The translations under genes and the position numbers were made by a program. From assembly GCF_000686705.1 (NCBI RefSeq), contig NZ_JMLJ01000012.1, positions 92,301 to 156,300 of the forward strand: a DNA stretch of 64,000 bases, written 5' to 3'. Positions 52,543 to 61,722 of this stretch are shown one piece after another. The notes beneath the pieces are model-generated. The model made no database searches and was not told the DNA's origin. It worked only from the letters and a program-made list of their open reading frames with translations. Numbering within the stretch: position 1 is the first letter of the stretch; each line of letters starts with the position of its first letter. This stretch comes from Clostridium hydrogeniformans DSM 21757. Lineage in GTDB: Bacteria > Bacillota > Clostridia > Clostridiales > Clostridiaceae.

Positions 52543-53346
52543 CTAGACCTTTTGTCTTTCTAGCATAAGTATTGCTTCTAATACACTTCCTGCTATACAC
52601 CTTGCTTTATCAGAAATGGTGAAACAATTTTTTAATTCTGAATATCTTGGATCCACATCTGCTATTTTAAATTTTTCTGTAACCTTATACTGGTCTTTAA
52701 TAATCCCTCTAAGTATGCCATCAATAGATGATAGAACTTTATGATCTCCAATAGTTGCAATAACTTGTCCTTTTTCTACCTTATCACCAATTTTGCTTAG
52801 GGTATTTATAATACCAGTCTTTCCACTATAGATTACTCTTTCCTTTGAATAACCTTTAATCTCTCCTGGCATTCCCGTGTTTTCCATAGGTTTACCCTCT
52901 AAAATTATTCGTCCAAGGTCATGTCCTCTCATAGTCTCTATTACTGCATCTACGTCTTTACCAGCCTCAAATCCTGGACCAAGACCTATGGTTATAGGAG
53001 CCATTGATTTATTTGTTCCCATATTTCTTTTAGCTAAGATTGCATCTACTACTACCTTTGGCTTTAGTTCCTCTATTAGACTTCCCTTCTCATCTATGGC
53101 TATTGGAATAAATCCATTTTGCCATGCCTCTTTAATTTCATTAAAAGTTCTAACCTTTACCGCCTTTACCCCTTCTACTACAGATTCTCCATCATATATA
53201 GCCTCACAAAACGAAACAGCACGTCTTATAGCTGATGGTTTTTCTATATCAAGAACAAGGATCTTAAAACCACTTCTATAAAGCTTATGAATAGTTCCAG
53301 AAGCTATATCTCCGCCTCCTCTTATGACTATTATATCTCTATACAT
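52543..53346 (-). CDS. yqeB: YqeB, selenium-dependent molybdenum hydroxylase maturation protein
   Basis: A 267-aa protein with a nucleotide-binding N terminus (RDIIVIRGGGDIASGTIHKLYRSG), PITIGLGPGFEAGKDVDAVIETMRGHDLGR, and a lipoyl-like C-terminal segment (GDKVEKGQVIATIGDHKVLSSIDGILRG). This is the EF2563/YqeB family, a genomic marker of the labile selenium cofactor of molybdenum hydroxylases. It overlaps the nucleotidyltransferase gene by 8 bases. The exact reaction is not established. Confidence 0.9.
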   Translation of the reverse strand: MYRDIIVIRGGGDIASGTIHKLYRSGFKILVLDIEKPSAIRRAVSFCEAIYDGESVVEGVKAVKVRTFNEIKEAWQNGFIPIAIDEKGSLIEELKPKVVVDAILAKRNMGTNKSMAPITIGLGPGFEAGKDVDAVIETMRGHDLGRIILEGKPMENTGMPGEIKGYSKERVIYSGKTGIINTLSKIGDKVEKGQVIATIGDHKVLSSIDGILRGIIKDQYKVTEKFKIADVDPRYSELKNCFTISDKARCIAGSVLEAILMLERQKV

Positions 53347-53923
53347 TTTTAAATACCCCTTTTATAAGATTTAAGTATTCCTCATTAGTATCGATATCAA
53401 TAAAGGGAAGTTCCTCCTCCATATTAACCTCTTTAACTTTATGAGGATATTTTTTTATAACTGCCCGTCCACCAGTATCTCCTTCTATGGATAATAAATC
53501 CTCTCTATATATCTTTGGAAATATAGTTGGGTGTGCTCTATGGCCTTGTACTTTAGGAATTATTATACAGTCCTTTTGTTTTTCACTCTCTTTAATAAGA
53601 ATTTCAATAACCTTATTATTTAATAGAGGTTGATCTCCAGTAAAGAACATATAATCTCCATCCTTTAAATACTCTACCCCCAGTTTAAGACTTTCACTCT
53701 GTCCAAGATAAGGTTTTTCATTTTCTATGACTATGATACCCTTTTCTTTACCTATACTTAAAACTCTTTCATCTTTAGCTACAAGAACTATTTTGTTAAA
53801 CTTTAAAGAGCTTAATGTATTTATAAGAGTTTCTATAAAGGTCTTCCCTTTATACTTCAGTAATAACTTATTCTGTCCCATTCTTTTTGAGTAACCAGAA
53901 GCCATTATTACAGCATTAATCAT
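53339..53923 (-). CDS. mocA: MocA-like molybdopterin nucleotidyltransferase
   Basis: A 194-aa MobA/MocA-fold NTP transferase: NAVIMASGYSKRMGQNKLLL (nucleotide loop) at the N terminus, FFTGDQPLLNNKVIE (metal Asp) near 95, HRAHPTIFPKIYREDLLS and GDTGGRAVIKKYP. It probably forms molybdopterin cytosine dinucleotide, the cofactor form used by xanthine dehydrogenase-type enzymes. It overlaps yqeC and yqeB by 8 bases on each side. Confidence 0.88.
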   Translation of the reverse strand: MINAVIMASGYSKRMGQNKLLLKYKGKTFIETLINTLSSLKFNKIVLVAKDERVLSIGKEKGIIVIENEKPYLGQSESLKLGVEYLKDGDYMFFTGDQPLLNNKVIEILIKESEKQKDCIIIPKVQGHRAHPTIFPKIYREDLLSIEGDTGGRAVIKKYPHKVKEVNMEEELPFIDIDTNEEYLNLIKGVFKNV

Positions 53924-54638
53924 ATATTACCTTCTCCTTTTTTAGACTTACTCCAACAACTTTATCTATGTAATTTTTATTTGTTTTCTCTACTAATTTT
54001 TTAAGCTTATAATATTTCTCTTTATCCTCCTCATTATCAACTGCATTTATAACAAGGATTCTTTTTCCCCTACTATTTTTAAATAATCCATTTTCATTAA
54101 AAATCATATTTACTAAATGATCATAACTAACCTTTTCTGATTCTATCCCTTTAGATATTTGTAAAAACTTTTCTAATCTATGTACGTTTTCACAATTAAT
54201 AATAAGATCTAATGCCTTAAGAGAAACAACTCCCAAGGTCTTGGTTGTTATATTTGGAACTAAAGGTTCATCTTCTCTCCACCCTTTTAAACTTTTCCTT
54301 TTTGAACCATCCCCCTCTATAAAAATATAATTAAAATTTTTAGCTAAGCCCTCTAAATCCCTATGGCTTATGCCATAAATCTTATTTTCTTTACTTAGTT
54401 CGACACCAATCACCCATATACCTTTTTTATTATAATTTAACTCATTAAATTTATTTCCCATATATATATGATCGTAATCCTTAGATTCTGGTAAAAATAT
54501 TTTAGTTGTTGTTGTAATTAAAGTTTTTTCATTTCTAAATTCTTTAGAAAGAGCCATCATAAGGGATGTTTTTCCACCTGCTCCTACAATAGTTATGATA
54601 TCCTTATTTTCAATATTAAATAACTTTTTTAAATCCAT
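53916..54638 (-). CDS. yqeC: YqeC, putative selenium-dependent hydroxylase accessory protein
   Basis: A 240-aa P-loop protein: TIVGAGGKTSLMMALSKEF (nucleotide motif), TTTKIFLPESKDYDH, and YIFIEGDGSKRKSLKGWRE, the pattern of the YqeC family. YqeC is found with YqeB in genomes with selenium-dependent molybdenum hydroxylases. I choose the ATG at 54638 because AAAGGA directly abuts the upstream ATG. It starts the accessory block, about 65 bases after the xdh large-subunit gene. Confidence 0.88.
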   Translation of the reverse strand: MDLKKLFNIENKDIITIVGAGGKTSLMMALSKEFRNEKTLITTTTKIFLPESKDYDHIYMGNKFNELNYNKKGIWVIGVELSKENKIYGISHRDLEGLAKNFNYIFIEGDGSKRKSLKGWREDEPLVPNITTKTLGVVSLKALDLIINCENVHRLEKFLQISKGIESEKVSYDHLVNMIFNENGLFKNSRGKRILVINAVDNEEDKEKYYKLKKLVEKTNKNYIDKVVGVSLKKEKVIYD

Positions 54639-54662
54639 GATAATCATCCTTTATTAAAGTGA

Positions 54663-54687
54663 AAGAACTGAGATATCCTCAGTTCTT
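54663..54687 (-). terminator. Intercistronic hairpin between the hydroxylase and accessory genes
   Basis: AAGAACTGAG / CTCAGTTCTT perfect 10-bp stem. The T-tract on the minus strand is weak (TTTCACTTTAA), so read-through into yqeC is plausible. Confidence 0.6.
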
Positions 54688-54702
54688 CCACCCAAATTTA
54701 CA

Positions 54703-56985
54703 CTACTTATTTAAATGCATTGCATTAAATACCTTTTCTGGGAACATTGGAAGTTCTCTAAGATTTACTTCTACAGCATTATATATAGCATTTGATATAG
54801 CTGGAGCTGTAGTATTTATAACAACTTCTCCAACTGACTTAGCTCCAAAAGGACCTGTTGGCTCATAACTTGGAATAAAGTCAACTATTATGTTTCCTAT
54901 CTCTTTTCTACATGGCATTTTATATTGCATAAATGTATTAGTATCAAGTTTTCCTTTTTTATTGTATCTTACGTCTTCATATAAAGCTAATCCTATACCT
55001 TGTACTATACCACCCTCTACTTGAACTTTTGCAAGTTTTGGATTTATAAGAGTACCACAGTCAACTATTCCTACATAATTAACCATATCTACCTTTCCTG
55101 TTTCCTTATCAACTTCTACTTCAGCAAGTCCTACCATATATGGTGATGGTGACGTAGCACTACCAAAAGTTCCATGTCCTTGAAGCTGCCTTCCCCCTAC
55201 TCCTGATACACTCTTAACTGCCATATCCTTAAGGGTAAGTTGTTCTCCATTAGTACTTTTTAAGACTTTTCCATCAAAATCCACGTCATCCTTAGACACA
55301 TTTAAGTATCCTGCTCCTGCTTCGTAGATTTTTTCTATAAGCTCATCACAAGCTTTTACTACTGCCATTCCTGTTACATAGGTAGTAGAAGATGCATAGG
55401 ATCCTCCATCATAAGGAACGGTATCTGTATCTGTAACATTTATAACTATATCATCAAAGTTTGTCATTAATTTTTCTGCTGCTATTTGTGTAAGGATTGT
55501 ATCGCATCCTTGTCCCATATCAGTTCCTGCTAAATATATAGTATAGAATCCATCATCCCCAAGTCTCACTTGAACAGATGCACAGTCAACATTAGCTATA
55601 CCTGAACCTTGCATTCCAAGGGCCATTCCTACACTACGAACCTTAGTATCAGATACCTGAACTCTTGGATATTTATCCTTCCATCCTATAATTTCCTTAC
55701 CTCTCTCTATACACTTATCAAGAGTTGAGCTTGTTAATGGAGTTCCAAGTAAATGCATCTTCTCTCCAACCTGACATAGGTTCTTTAATCTAAATTCTGT
55801 TGGATCCATATTAAGTCTTGCTGCCATCTCGTTCATAGCTGACTCTAAAGCATAATCTCCTTGAGTAGCTCCATATCCTCTGAAAGCTCCTGCTGGAACC
55901 TTATTAGTATATACAACCTTACCATGGAATCTAGCTGCATTTGCTTTATATAGAGGTATACTCTTCTTACCAGATGCTCCAAACACTGCAAATCCGTGAT
56001 CTCCAAAAGCACCTGTATCAGATAATCCTTCCATATCTATAGCTTTTATATTTCCTTCATTATCCGCACCAATTCTAACTCTTATTTTCATAGCATGTCT
56101 TGTATTAGTACATCCAAAGGTTTCTTTTCTATCATATATTATCTTTGATGGCTTTCCAGTCTTCCAAGTAACTATAGCAGGGAAGAATTCAACTGCTGCT
56201 GTTTGCTTTCCTCCGAAACCACCACCTACTCTAGGCTTTATAACTCTTACCTTACTTGAAGGTATTTCTAAAGCTCTAGACACATGTCTTCTAACATGGA
56301 ATGGTATTTGAGTTGAGCTTACAACTACTAATCTTCCAGTATAGTCAAGATAAGAGAATGATCTATAAGTTTCCATCATTCCATGTCCTTGAGCTTGCAT
56401 TGAATAAGTTTCATCTACAACTACTTCTGAATTATTAAGCTCTTCTTCAACATCTCCACCTGTAGCCATGTTAACAGTAGCTACTATATTTCTCTTAGCA
56501 TCAAAACCACATATTTTTCCTAATCTTTCTACGTTCTCTATATCATCCTCATCATGTATAACTGATGGGTTGTCTATTGCTTTCTCTGGATCAAGCACTG
56601 GTTCATAAACTTCATACTTAACCTTTATAAGGTTCATAGCCTTTATTGCAGTTTTTTCATCCTTTGCTGCAACTATAGCTACCTCATCTCCTACATATCT
56701 AACTATAGGATCTAGTATTAATCTATCATATGGTGATAATTCTGGATAAGCTTGTCCTGCTAGAGCAAAACGGGTTTGAGGTACATCTTTATAAGTTAAT
56801 ATGCACTCTACTCCATCAACCTTTTCTGCTATAGCTGTATTTATATCTATAATTTTTGCAAAAGCATGAGGACTTCTAAGTATTTTTATAACTAAAGCAT
56901 CCCTCATTACTAAATCATCTGTATATGCTGGCTTACCAGTAATTATTCTAACTGCATCAACTTTATCAATATTACTTCCTACCAT
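54703..56985 (-). CDS. Xanthine dehydrogenase-type hydroxylase, molybdenum-binding subunit (copy 1)
   Basis: A 760-aa large subunit of the xanthine oxidase family: VKPRVGGGFGGKQTAAVEFF-like RVGGGFGGKQ near residue 252, a Moco-contact KVPAGAFRGYGATQGDYALE, QGCDTILTQIAAEKL, and the C-terminal GPFGAKSVGEVVINT with the catalytic Glu. It hydroxylates a purine or another heterocycle at the Mo site. It follows the 2Fe-2S subunit by 3 bases. yqeB/yqeC in the same cluster suggest a selenium-containing cofactor. No in-frame UGA is involved. Exact substrate unknown. Confidence 0.9.
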   Translation of the reverse strand: MVGSNIDKVDAVRIITGKPAYTDDLVMRDALVIKILRSPHAFAKIIDINTAIAEKVDGVECILTYKDVPQTRFALAGQAYPELSPYDRLILDPIVRYVGDEVAIVAAKDEKTAIKAMNLIKVKYEVYEPVLDPEKAIDNPSVIHDEDDIENVERLGKICGFDAKRNIVATVNMATGGDVEEELNNSEVVVDETYSMQAQGHGMMETYRSFSYLDYTGRLVVVSSTQIPFHVRRHVSRALEIPSSKVRVIKPRVGGGFGGKQTAAVEFFPAIVTWKTGKPSKIIYDRKETFGCTNTRHAMKIRVRIGADNEGNIKAIDMEGLSDTGAFGDHGFAVFGASGKKSIPLYKANAARFHGKVVYTNKVPAGAFRGYGATQGDYALESAMNEMAARLNMDPTEFRLKNLCQVGEKMHLLGTPLTSSTLDKCIERGKEIIGWKDKYPRVQVSDTKVRSVGMALGMQGSGIANVDCASVQVRLGDDGFYTIYLAGTDMGQGCDTILTQIAAEKLMTNFDDIVINVTDTDTVPYDGGSYASSTTYVTGMAVVKACDELIEKIYEAGAGYLNVSKDDVDFDGKVLKSTNGEQLTLKDMAVKSVSGVGGRQLQGHGTFGSATSPSPYMVGLAEVEVDKETGKVDMVNYVGIVDCGTLINPKLAKVQVEGGIVQGIGLALYEDVRYNKKGKLDTNTFMQYKMPCRKEIGNIIVDFIPSYEPTGPFGAKSVGEVVINTTAPAISNAIYNAVEVNLRELPMFPEKVFNAMHLNK

Positions 56986-56988
56986 GGT

Positions 56989-57444
56989 TTACTGCACCCC
57001 CAAGTATATTTTTATAGCTCTAAGTTGAGACTCATATCCTGTACATCTACATAAGTTTCCTGTTACATACTGACGAATCTCATCATCAGTTGGATTAGTA
57101 AGCTCTTTTTTCATAGCTATAACTGTCATTATAAAACCTGGACTACAATATCCACATTGGTCTGCTCCTTGCTCTGCTAAAAGCTTTGCAAATTTATTAG
57201 CCTCTTCTTCAATTCCTTCTATTGTAGTTATCTCTTTTCCTACTGCTCTTACAGCTAGATAACCACAAGATAGGGTTGGTTTACCATCTATCCATATGCT
57301 ACATAATCCGCAGCATCCAGTATCACATCCACGTCTAACACTTAAGTTTCCAAGATCTCTAAGAACATCAACTAAGAATGCATCCTCTTCTACATTTAAC
57401 TTTGTCTTTTTCCCATTTAAAATAACATCTATTACTTGTGACAT
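56989..57444 (-). CDS. 2Fe-2S subunit of hydroxylase copy 1
   Basis: A 151-aa iron-sulfur subunit with two 2Fe-2S sites: plant-type CDTGCCGLCSIWIDG...LSC (about 39-60) and helical QCGYCSPGF ... NLCRCTGY (about 97-135). It carries electrons from the Mo site to FAD. It overlaps the FAD subunit gene by 13 bases. Confidence 0.94.
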   Translation of the reverse strand: MSQVIDVILNGKKTKLNVEEDAFLVDVLRDLGNLSVRRGCDTGCCGLCSIWIDGKPTLSCGYLAVRAVGKEITTIEGIEEEANKFAKLLAEQGADQCGYCSPGFIMTVIAMKKELTNPTDDEIRQYVTGNLCRCTGYESQLRAIKIYLGVQ

Positions 57445-58241
57445 GATAAAACCTCCATTATAGCTCTCTTAACTAATATCTTACATACATTTTTTCTATA
57501 TTCTGCTGAAGCTCTCATATTAGGACCAAAGCTTAATTCTTCCGCTGCCATTTCAGCTGCCTTTATAGCTATAGTTTCATTAACCTGATTTTCTGATAAA
57601 AATGCTGAAGCTGTTTTAGCCTCAGTAGCTACTGCCGGTCTTGCTCCAACTACTATTTTCCACTGTCCTTCTAAAAGGCTTACTCCAAGATTAAGCACAG
57701 GATAATCACTTATTTCATTTCTCATATCCTTATATACTGCTATCCTTGGGTTCTTTTTTATAAATATTTTAGTTAAAAGATCTTTTTCACATTTTTCATA
57801 TGGTCTATCAAGCCACTTGTCTAATGTCATTCTTCCTTGATTATATAATTCAACCTCAGTATCTAATGTTAAAAGTCCTGTTATAAGGTCTGAAAATCCA
57901 TATCTTGAGTAAACTGTAGCTCCTACTGTTACAACATTTCTAAATTGTATTCCTATTATATTTCCTACTGCTTTTTCTAAAAGGCCATTAAATTGTTTAT
58001 TTAATCCTTCATGAACTTCTAAAGTTCTAAATGTTGTCATTGCTCCTATTTCAAAATATTCATCATCTTCTTTAACATAATCTAAATCTAATTTAGATAA
58101 TTGTACTGCTGTACCTATTCTTTTCTTTCCCATTCTTAAAAAACCACATCCAGCTACAACCGCATTAGTCTTCTTAGCCGTAAGAGCCTTATAAGCATCT
58201 TCTATGGTTTCTGGTTGTACTAACTCCATTAATGTAAACAC
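57432..58241 (-). CDS. FAD-binding subunit of hydroxylase copy 1
   Basis: A 269-aa FAD subunit of the CO dehydrogenase/xanthine dehydrogenase medium-chain family: VVAGCGFLRMGKKRIGTAVQLSKL, EIGAMTTFRTLEVHEG, GIQFRNVVTVGATVYSRYGFSD. It receives electrons from the 2Fe-2S subunit. It is the first gene of the 11-12 kb run of Mo/Se genes. GGGGG lies about 10 bases before the ATG. Confidence 0.92.
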   Translation of the reverse strand: MFTLMELVQPETIEDAYKALTAKKTNAVVAGCGFLRMGKKRIGTAVQLSKLDLDYVKEDDEYFEIGAMTTFRTLEVHEGLNKQFNGLLEKAVGNIIGIQFRNVVTVGATVYSRYGFSDLITGLLTLDTEVELYNQGRMTLDKWLDRPYEKCEKDLLTKIFIKKNPRIAVYKDMRNEISDYPVLNLGVSLLEGQWKIVVGARPAVATEAKTASAFLSENQVNETIAIKAAEMAAEELSFGPNMRASAEYRKNVCKILVKRAIMEVLSCHK

Positions 58242-58971
58242 GTTTATTCCCCCTAATTCAATGTATTTGTTTTATCCAGTCATCCTAAAATGTTAGTCAA
58301 AATTTTTAGTATATTTTATGTAATACCTGATCTTAACTTAAAATAAACACTAATTATATATTTGTATAATTTTTAAATATTACATAAAATATATAAACCT
58401 AATTAACTAATAGCTTTTAAAATTACTTATGTAAAATAAGCTAAAATATTAAAGCTTATATACTACCTAATTAAAACAATAATTTTCCTATCCTTAGTAA
58501 TGTGAACCCCAAAAATATATTTATAATTCTATTTAATGTTTTCCTGGTTTTAAAATTAATTTTCGTTTTTTTCTATTTCTATATTGATAATTTATCAAAA
58601 AACTTGGAAACATTTTCAACGTTTAATTATATCATTTTATTACCTTATTACAAGAAGCTAATTATTGTTATTAATAATAGGTCTTATTAGCATAATAGAT
58701 ATAACTTTAAGATTTTTATGTTTTACTTATATTAGTTTAATAAAGATTTTTTTTATTTGTGTTTTTGCGAAGATTCTCTTTAGTAAGCATATAATAATCC
58801 ATAAATATCTCTATAAATATAATTTTTTATTTATAGATTTTTTCTAAATTTTCTATTTGTTTTTCTTATGAAATATAAGCTTTGCTTATGTTAAATACTT
58901 CCAGTCGAATATTTTCTAGAAATTTATAATTAATATTCAAAAACTTTAAATTAAATACTCTATTTGTAATG
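58242..58971. other. Intergenic region between the two hydroxylase operons
   Basis: 730 very AT-rich bases. A possible -35 TTGACT lies near 58297 on the minus strand. Short ORFs here look like random AT-rich sequence: long runs of Ile, Phe and Tyr without a ribosome binding site. I see no riboswitch, including no purine aptamer pattern. Confidence 0.45.
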
Positions 58972-59003
58972 AAAAAAATGCTGACTTACGTCAGCATTTT
59001 TTT
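58972..59003 (-). terminator. Terminator of hydroxylase operon 2
   Basis: Perfect 14-bp stem (A7-TGCTGAC and complement), 4-base loop. Its arm includes the stop codon of the large subunit gene. Confidence 0.9.
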
Positions 59004-61266
59004 ATTTATTTATCATAGCACAAAAAACTTTTTCACTAGTTATTGGTAAACTCCTTACATTAACTTTTCCCCCATTATATACTGCGTGAGCTATAGCTGG
59101 AGACGGTGTATTAACAACAACCTCCCCTACCGATTTTGCTCCAAAAGGACCTGTTTTCTCAAAACTTGGAACAAAGTCTACTATTATATTTCCAATATCT
59201 TTTCTATTTGGTATTTTATATTGCATAAAAGTATTAGTATCAAGTTTTCCTGTAGGATTATAATGTACATCTTCATAAAGAGCCATTCCTATCCCCTGTA
59301 CAATACCGCCCTCAACTTGAACTCTGGCAAGATTAGGATTGATAATGGTTCCACAATCTACTACTGCTATATAATCTATTACCTCTATTCCTCCTGTTTC
59401 CTTATCTAACTCTATTTCAACAAACCCAGCTATAAATGGAGGAGGAGAAACCTGACTTCCATGACTACCTATTCCCGTAAGATGTTCTGTTCTTGGCCCT
59501 AAGGTTAGCCCTTCTGCAAGATTTTTTAAAGATATAGACTTTCCACTAAGAGTACTAACCTTATTTCCCTGGAAAATTACCTCTTCTAAGTCCACATCTA
59601 AATTTTCTGCAGACTTAGAAATTATCTTATTTTTAAGATTTTCAGCAGCCTTAACCACTGCCATGCCTGTAACATAAGTAGTTGATGATGCATAGGAGCC
59701 TGGATCATATGGTGTTACATCTGTATCTGATGCAATTACTACTATATTATCCACTGTAGTTTCTAAAATCTCTGCCGCCATTTGAGCAAGTATGGTATCA
59801 CTGCCTGTCCCCATATCCGTGGAACCTATAAATAAAATATATTCTCCACTATCTGAAAGTCTTATCTCTGCTGATGAGGTATCTATTCCAGCTATTCCTG
59901 AACCTTGCATTGTCACCGCCATACCAACTGATCTTACTTTATTGTTTCCTACAGAAACACATGGATATTTTTCATCCCATTTTATAAGTTCTTTTCCTTT
60001 TTCTATACACTGATGTAAGGTAGAGCTTGTCATAACTTTTTTATAAGGATAAGTCATTTCTCCTTCCTTACATAAATTTTTAAGCCTTATATCTATTGGA
60101 TCCATATTAAGCTTTTCCGCCAATTCATTAACTGCACATTCTATGGCAAAACATCCTTGAGTTGCCCCATACCCCCTAAAAGCTCCTGCTGGCACTTTGT
60201 TAGTATAGACAACCTTTCCATGATATCTTCCTGCATTTATTTTATTATATAATGTTATTGTTTTTTCCCCTACTACTCCGAAAACTGTTGAACAATGCTC
60301 TCCATAAGCCCCTGTATCTGATAACCCTTCTATATCTATTGCTTTTATATATCCTTCTTTATTTGCCCCTATTCTTACTTTAAACCTCATAGCATGTCTA
60401 CTTGTGGAGCACTGAAAAGTTTCCTTTCTATCATAAATAAGCTTGGCTGGTTTTCCTGTTTTTAAAGTAACTATAGCTGTGAATATTTCCACACAAGCTG
60501 TTTGTTTTCCCCCAAACCCTCCACCTATTCTTGGCTTTATTACCCTTATTTTACTACCTGGTATTTGAAGAGCCCTTGATAGATGTCTCTTTACATGAAA
60601 AGGTATTTGAGTTGAAGTTACCACAACTAGCCTTCCCATATGATCCATATAGTTGAATGCTCTATAAGTTTCCATCATACAATGAGACTGTGCTTGAGTA
60701 TAATAAGTTTCTTCTACCACATAATCACATTTTTTAAGCTCTTCATCTACATCCCCATATTCAACATACTCCTTAGAGGCTATGTTTTTTTCTTTTTCCA
60801 TTCCTATGTTAAAATTACACTTTACATCTTCTTCATGAACTACAGAATCATTTCCTTCTGCTTTTTCAAAATCTAAAACTGGTTCATAAACCTCATACTT
60901 AACCTTTATAACTTCCATAGCCTTCAAAGCTGTTTTTTCATCCTTTGCAGCTATTATGGCTACCTCATCTCCTACATATCTAACTATCTCATCCAATATA
61001 AGTCTGTCATAAGGGGATGGCTCTGGGTAACTTTGTCCTGCTAAGGTAAATCTCTCCTTTGGCACATCCTTATGAGTTAATATGCACTCTACTCCTTCAA
61101 CTTTTAAAGCTTTTTCTATATCAATATCTAGTATTTTTGCAAAACTATGAGGACTTCTTAAAAGTTTAACAACCAGTGCATCCTTCATAGCTAAATCATC
61201 AGTATATACTGGCTTACCAGTTGTTATTGCCATAGCATCTATCTTTTTTATATTATCCCCTATCAT
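59002..61266 (-). CDS. Xanthine dehydrogenase-type hydroxylase, molybdenum-binding subunit (copy 2)
   Basis: A 754-aa paralogue of the 54703-56985 product, colinear with it throughout: RIGGGFGGKQTACVEIFTA, KVPAGAFRGYGATQGCFAIE, TGSDTILAQMAAEIL and TGPFGAKSVGEVVVNT with the catalytic Glu. Differences include EYGDVDEELKKCDYVVEETY for the loop after residue 165 and GSGIAGIDTSSAEIRL where copy 1 has GSGIANVDCASVQVRL, so substrate range may differ. It has the same gene order as copy 1 but no accessory genes follow it. Confidence 0.9.
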   Translation of the reverse strand: MIGDNIKKIDAMAITTGKPVYTDDLAMKDALVVKLLRSPHSFAKILDIDIEKALKVEGVECILTHKDVPKERFTLAGQSYPEPSPYDRLILDEIVRYVGDEVAIIAAKDEKTALKAMEVIKVKYEVYEPVLDFEKAEGNDSVVHEEDVKCNFNIGMEKEKNIASKEYVEYGDVDEELKKCDYVVEETYYTQAQSHCMMETYRAFNYMDHMGRLVVVTSTQIPFHVKRHLSRALQIPGSKIRVIKPRIGGGFGGKQTACVEIFTAIVTLKTGKPAKLIYDRKETFQCSTSRHAMRFKVRIGANKEGYIKAIDIEGLSDTGAYGEHCSTVFGVVGEKTITLYNKINAGRYHGKVVYTNKVPAGAFRGYGATQGCFAIECAVNELAEKLNMDPIDIRLKNLCKEGEMTYPYKKVMTSSTLHQCIEKGKELIKWDEKYPCVSVGNNKVRSVGMAVTMQGSGIAGIDTSSAEIRLSDSGEYILFIGSTDMGTGSDTILAQMAAEILETTVDNIVVIASDTDVTPYDPGSYASSTTYVTGMAVVKAAENLKNKIISKSAENLDVDLEEVIFQGNKVSTLSGKSISLKNLAEGLTLGPRTEHLTGIGSHGSQVSPPPFIAGFVEIELDKETGGIEVIDYIAVVDCGTIINPNLARVQVEGGIVQGIGMALYEDVHYNPTGKLDTNTFMQYKIPNRKDIGNIIVDFVPSFEKTGPFGAKSVGEVVVNTPSPAIAHAVYNGGKVNVRSLPITSEKVFCAMINK

Positions 61267-61269
61267 TTG

Positions 61270-61719
61270 TTACTCTCCCCCTAAATACTTCTGTACAGCT
61301 CTTAATTGTCCCATATATCCTGTACATCTACATAAATTTCCTGCTAAATACTCTTTTATTTCTTCATCACTAGGATTATTTAATTCTTTCTTCATAGCTA
61401 TCACTGTTATTATAAATCCCGGACTACAAAATCCACACTGCTCAGCTCCCTCTGCTGAAAGTATCTCTGCAAATTCCCTAGCCTTTTCTTCTATTCCTTC
61501 AATAGTCAATATTTTAGAACCAAGAGCCCTAACTGTTAAATAACTACAAGATAAAGTGGGCTTCTCATCTATTAAAACGGAACATAGACCACATGAACCA
61601 GTGTCACATCCTCTTTTAACACTGTAATTTCCTATTTCTCTTAAGGTATCAACTAAATAATCCTCCGGGGATATATTAACCTTTACATCTTTATTATTTA
61701 TATTTAAAATTACTTCCAT
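61270..61719 (-). CDS. 2Fe-2S subunit of hydroxylase copy 2
   Basis: A 149-aa subunit with CDTGSCGLCSVLID ... LSC and QCGFCSPGF ... NLCRCTGY, the two 2Fe-2S sites of the family. One extra Cys in copy 1 (CDTGCCGLC) is Ser here. It lies 3 bases before the large subunit gene and 3 bases after the FAD subunit gene. Confidence 0.94.
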   Translation of the reverse strand: MEVILNINNKDVKVNISPEDYLVDTLREIGNYSVKRGCDTGSCGLCSVLIDEKPTLSCSYLTVRALGSKILTIEGIEEKAREFAEILSAEGAEQCGFCSPGFIITVIAMKKELNNPSDEEIKEYLAGNLCRCTGYMGQLRAVQKYLGGE

Positions 61720-61722
61720 AAT

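Noticed and set aside
58242..58500. Purine or molybdenum-cofactor riboswitch upstream of hydroxylase copy 1
   Set aside because: No matching conserved core was seen on the minus strand; only plain AT-rich sequence is visible.
58502..58847. Two short plus-strand ORFs between the hydroxylase operons
   Set aside because: They are low-complexity, Ile/Phe/Tyr-rich translations of AT-rich sequence without ribosome binding sites or terminators.
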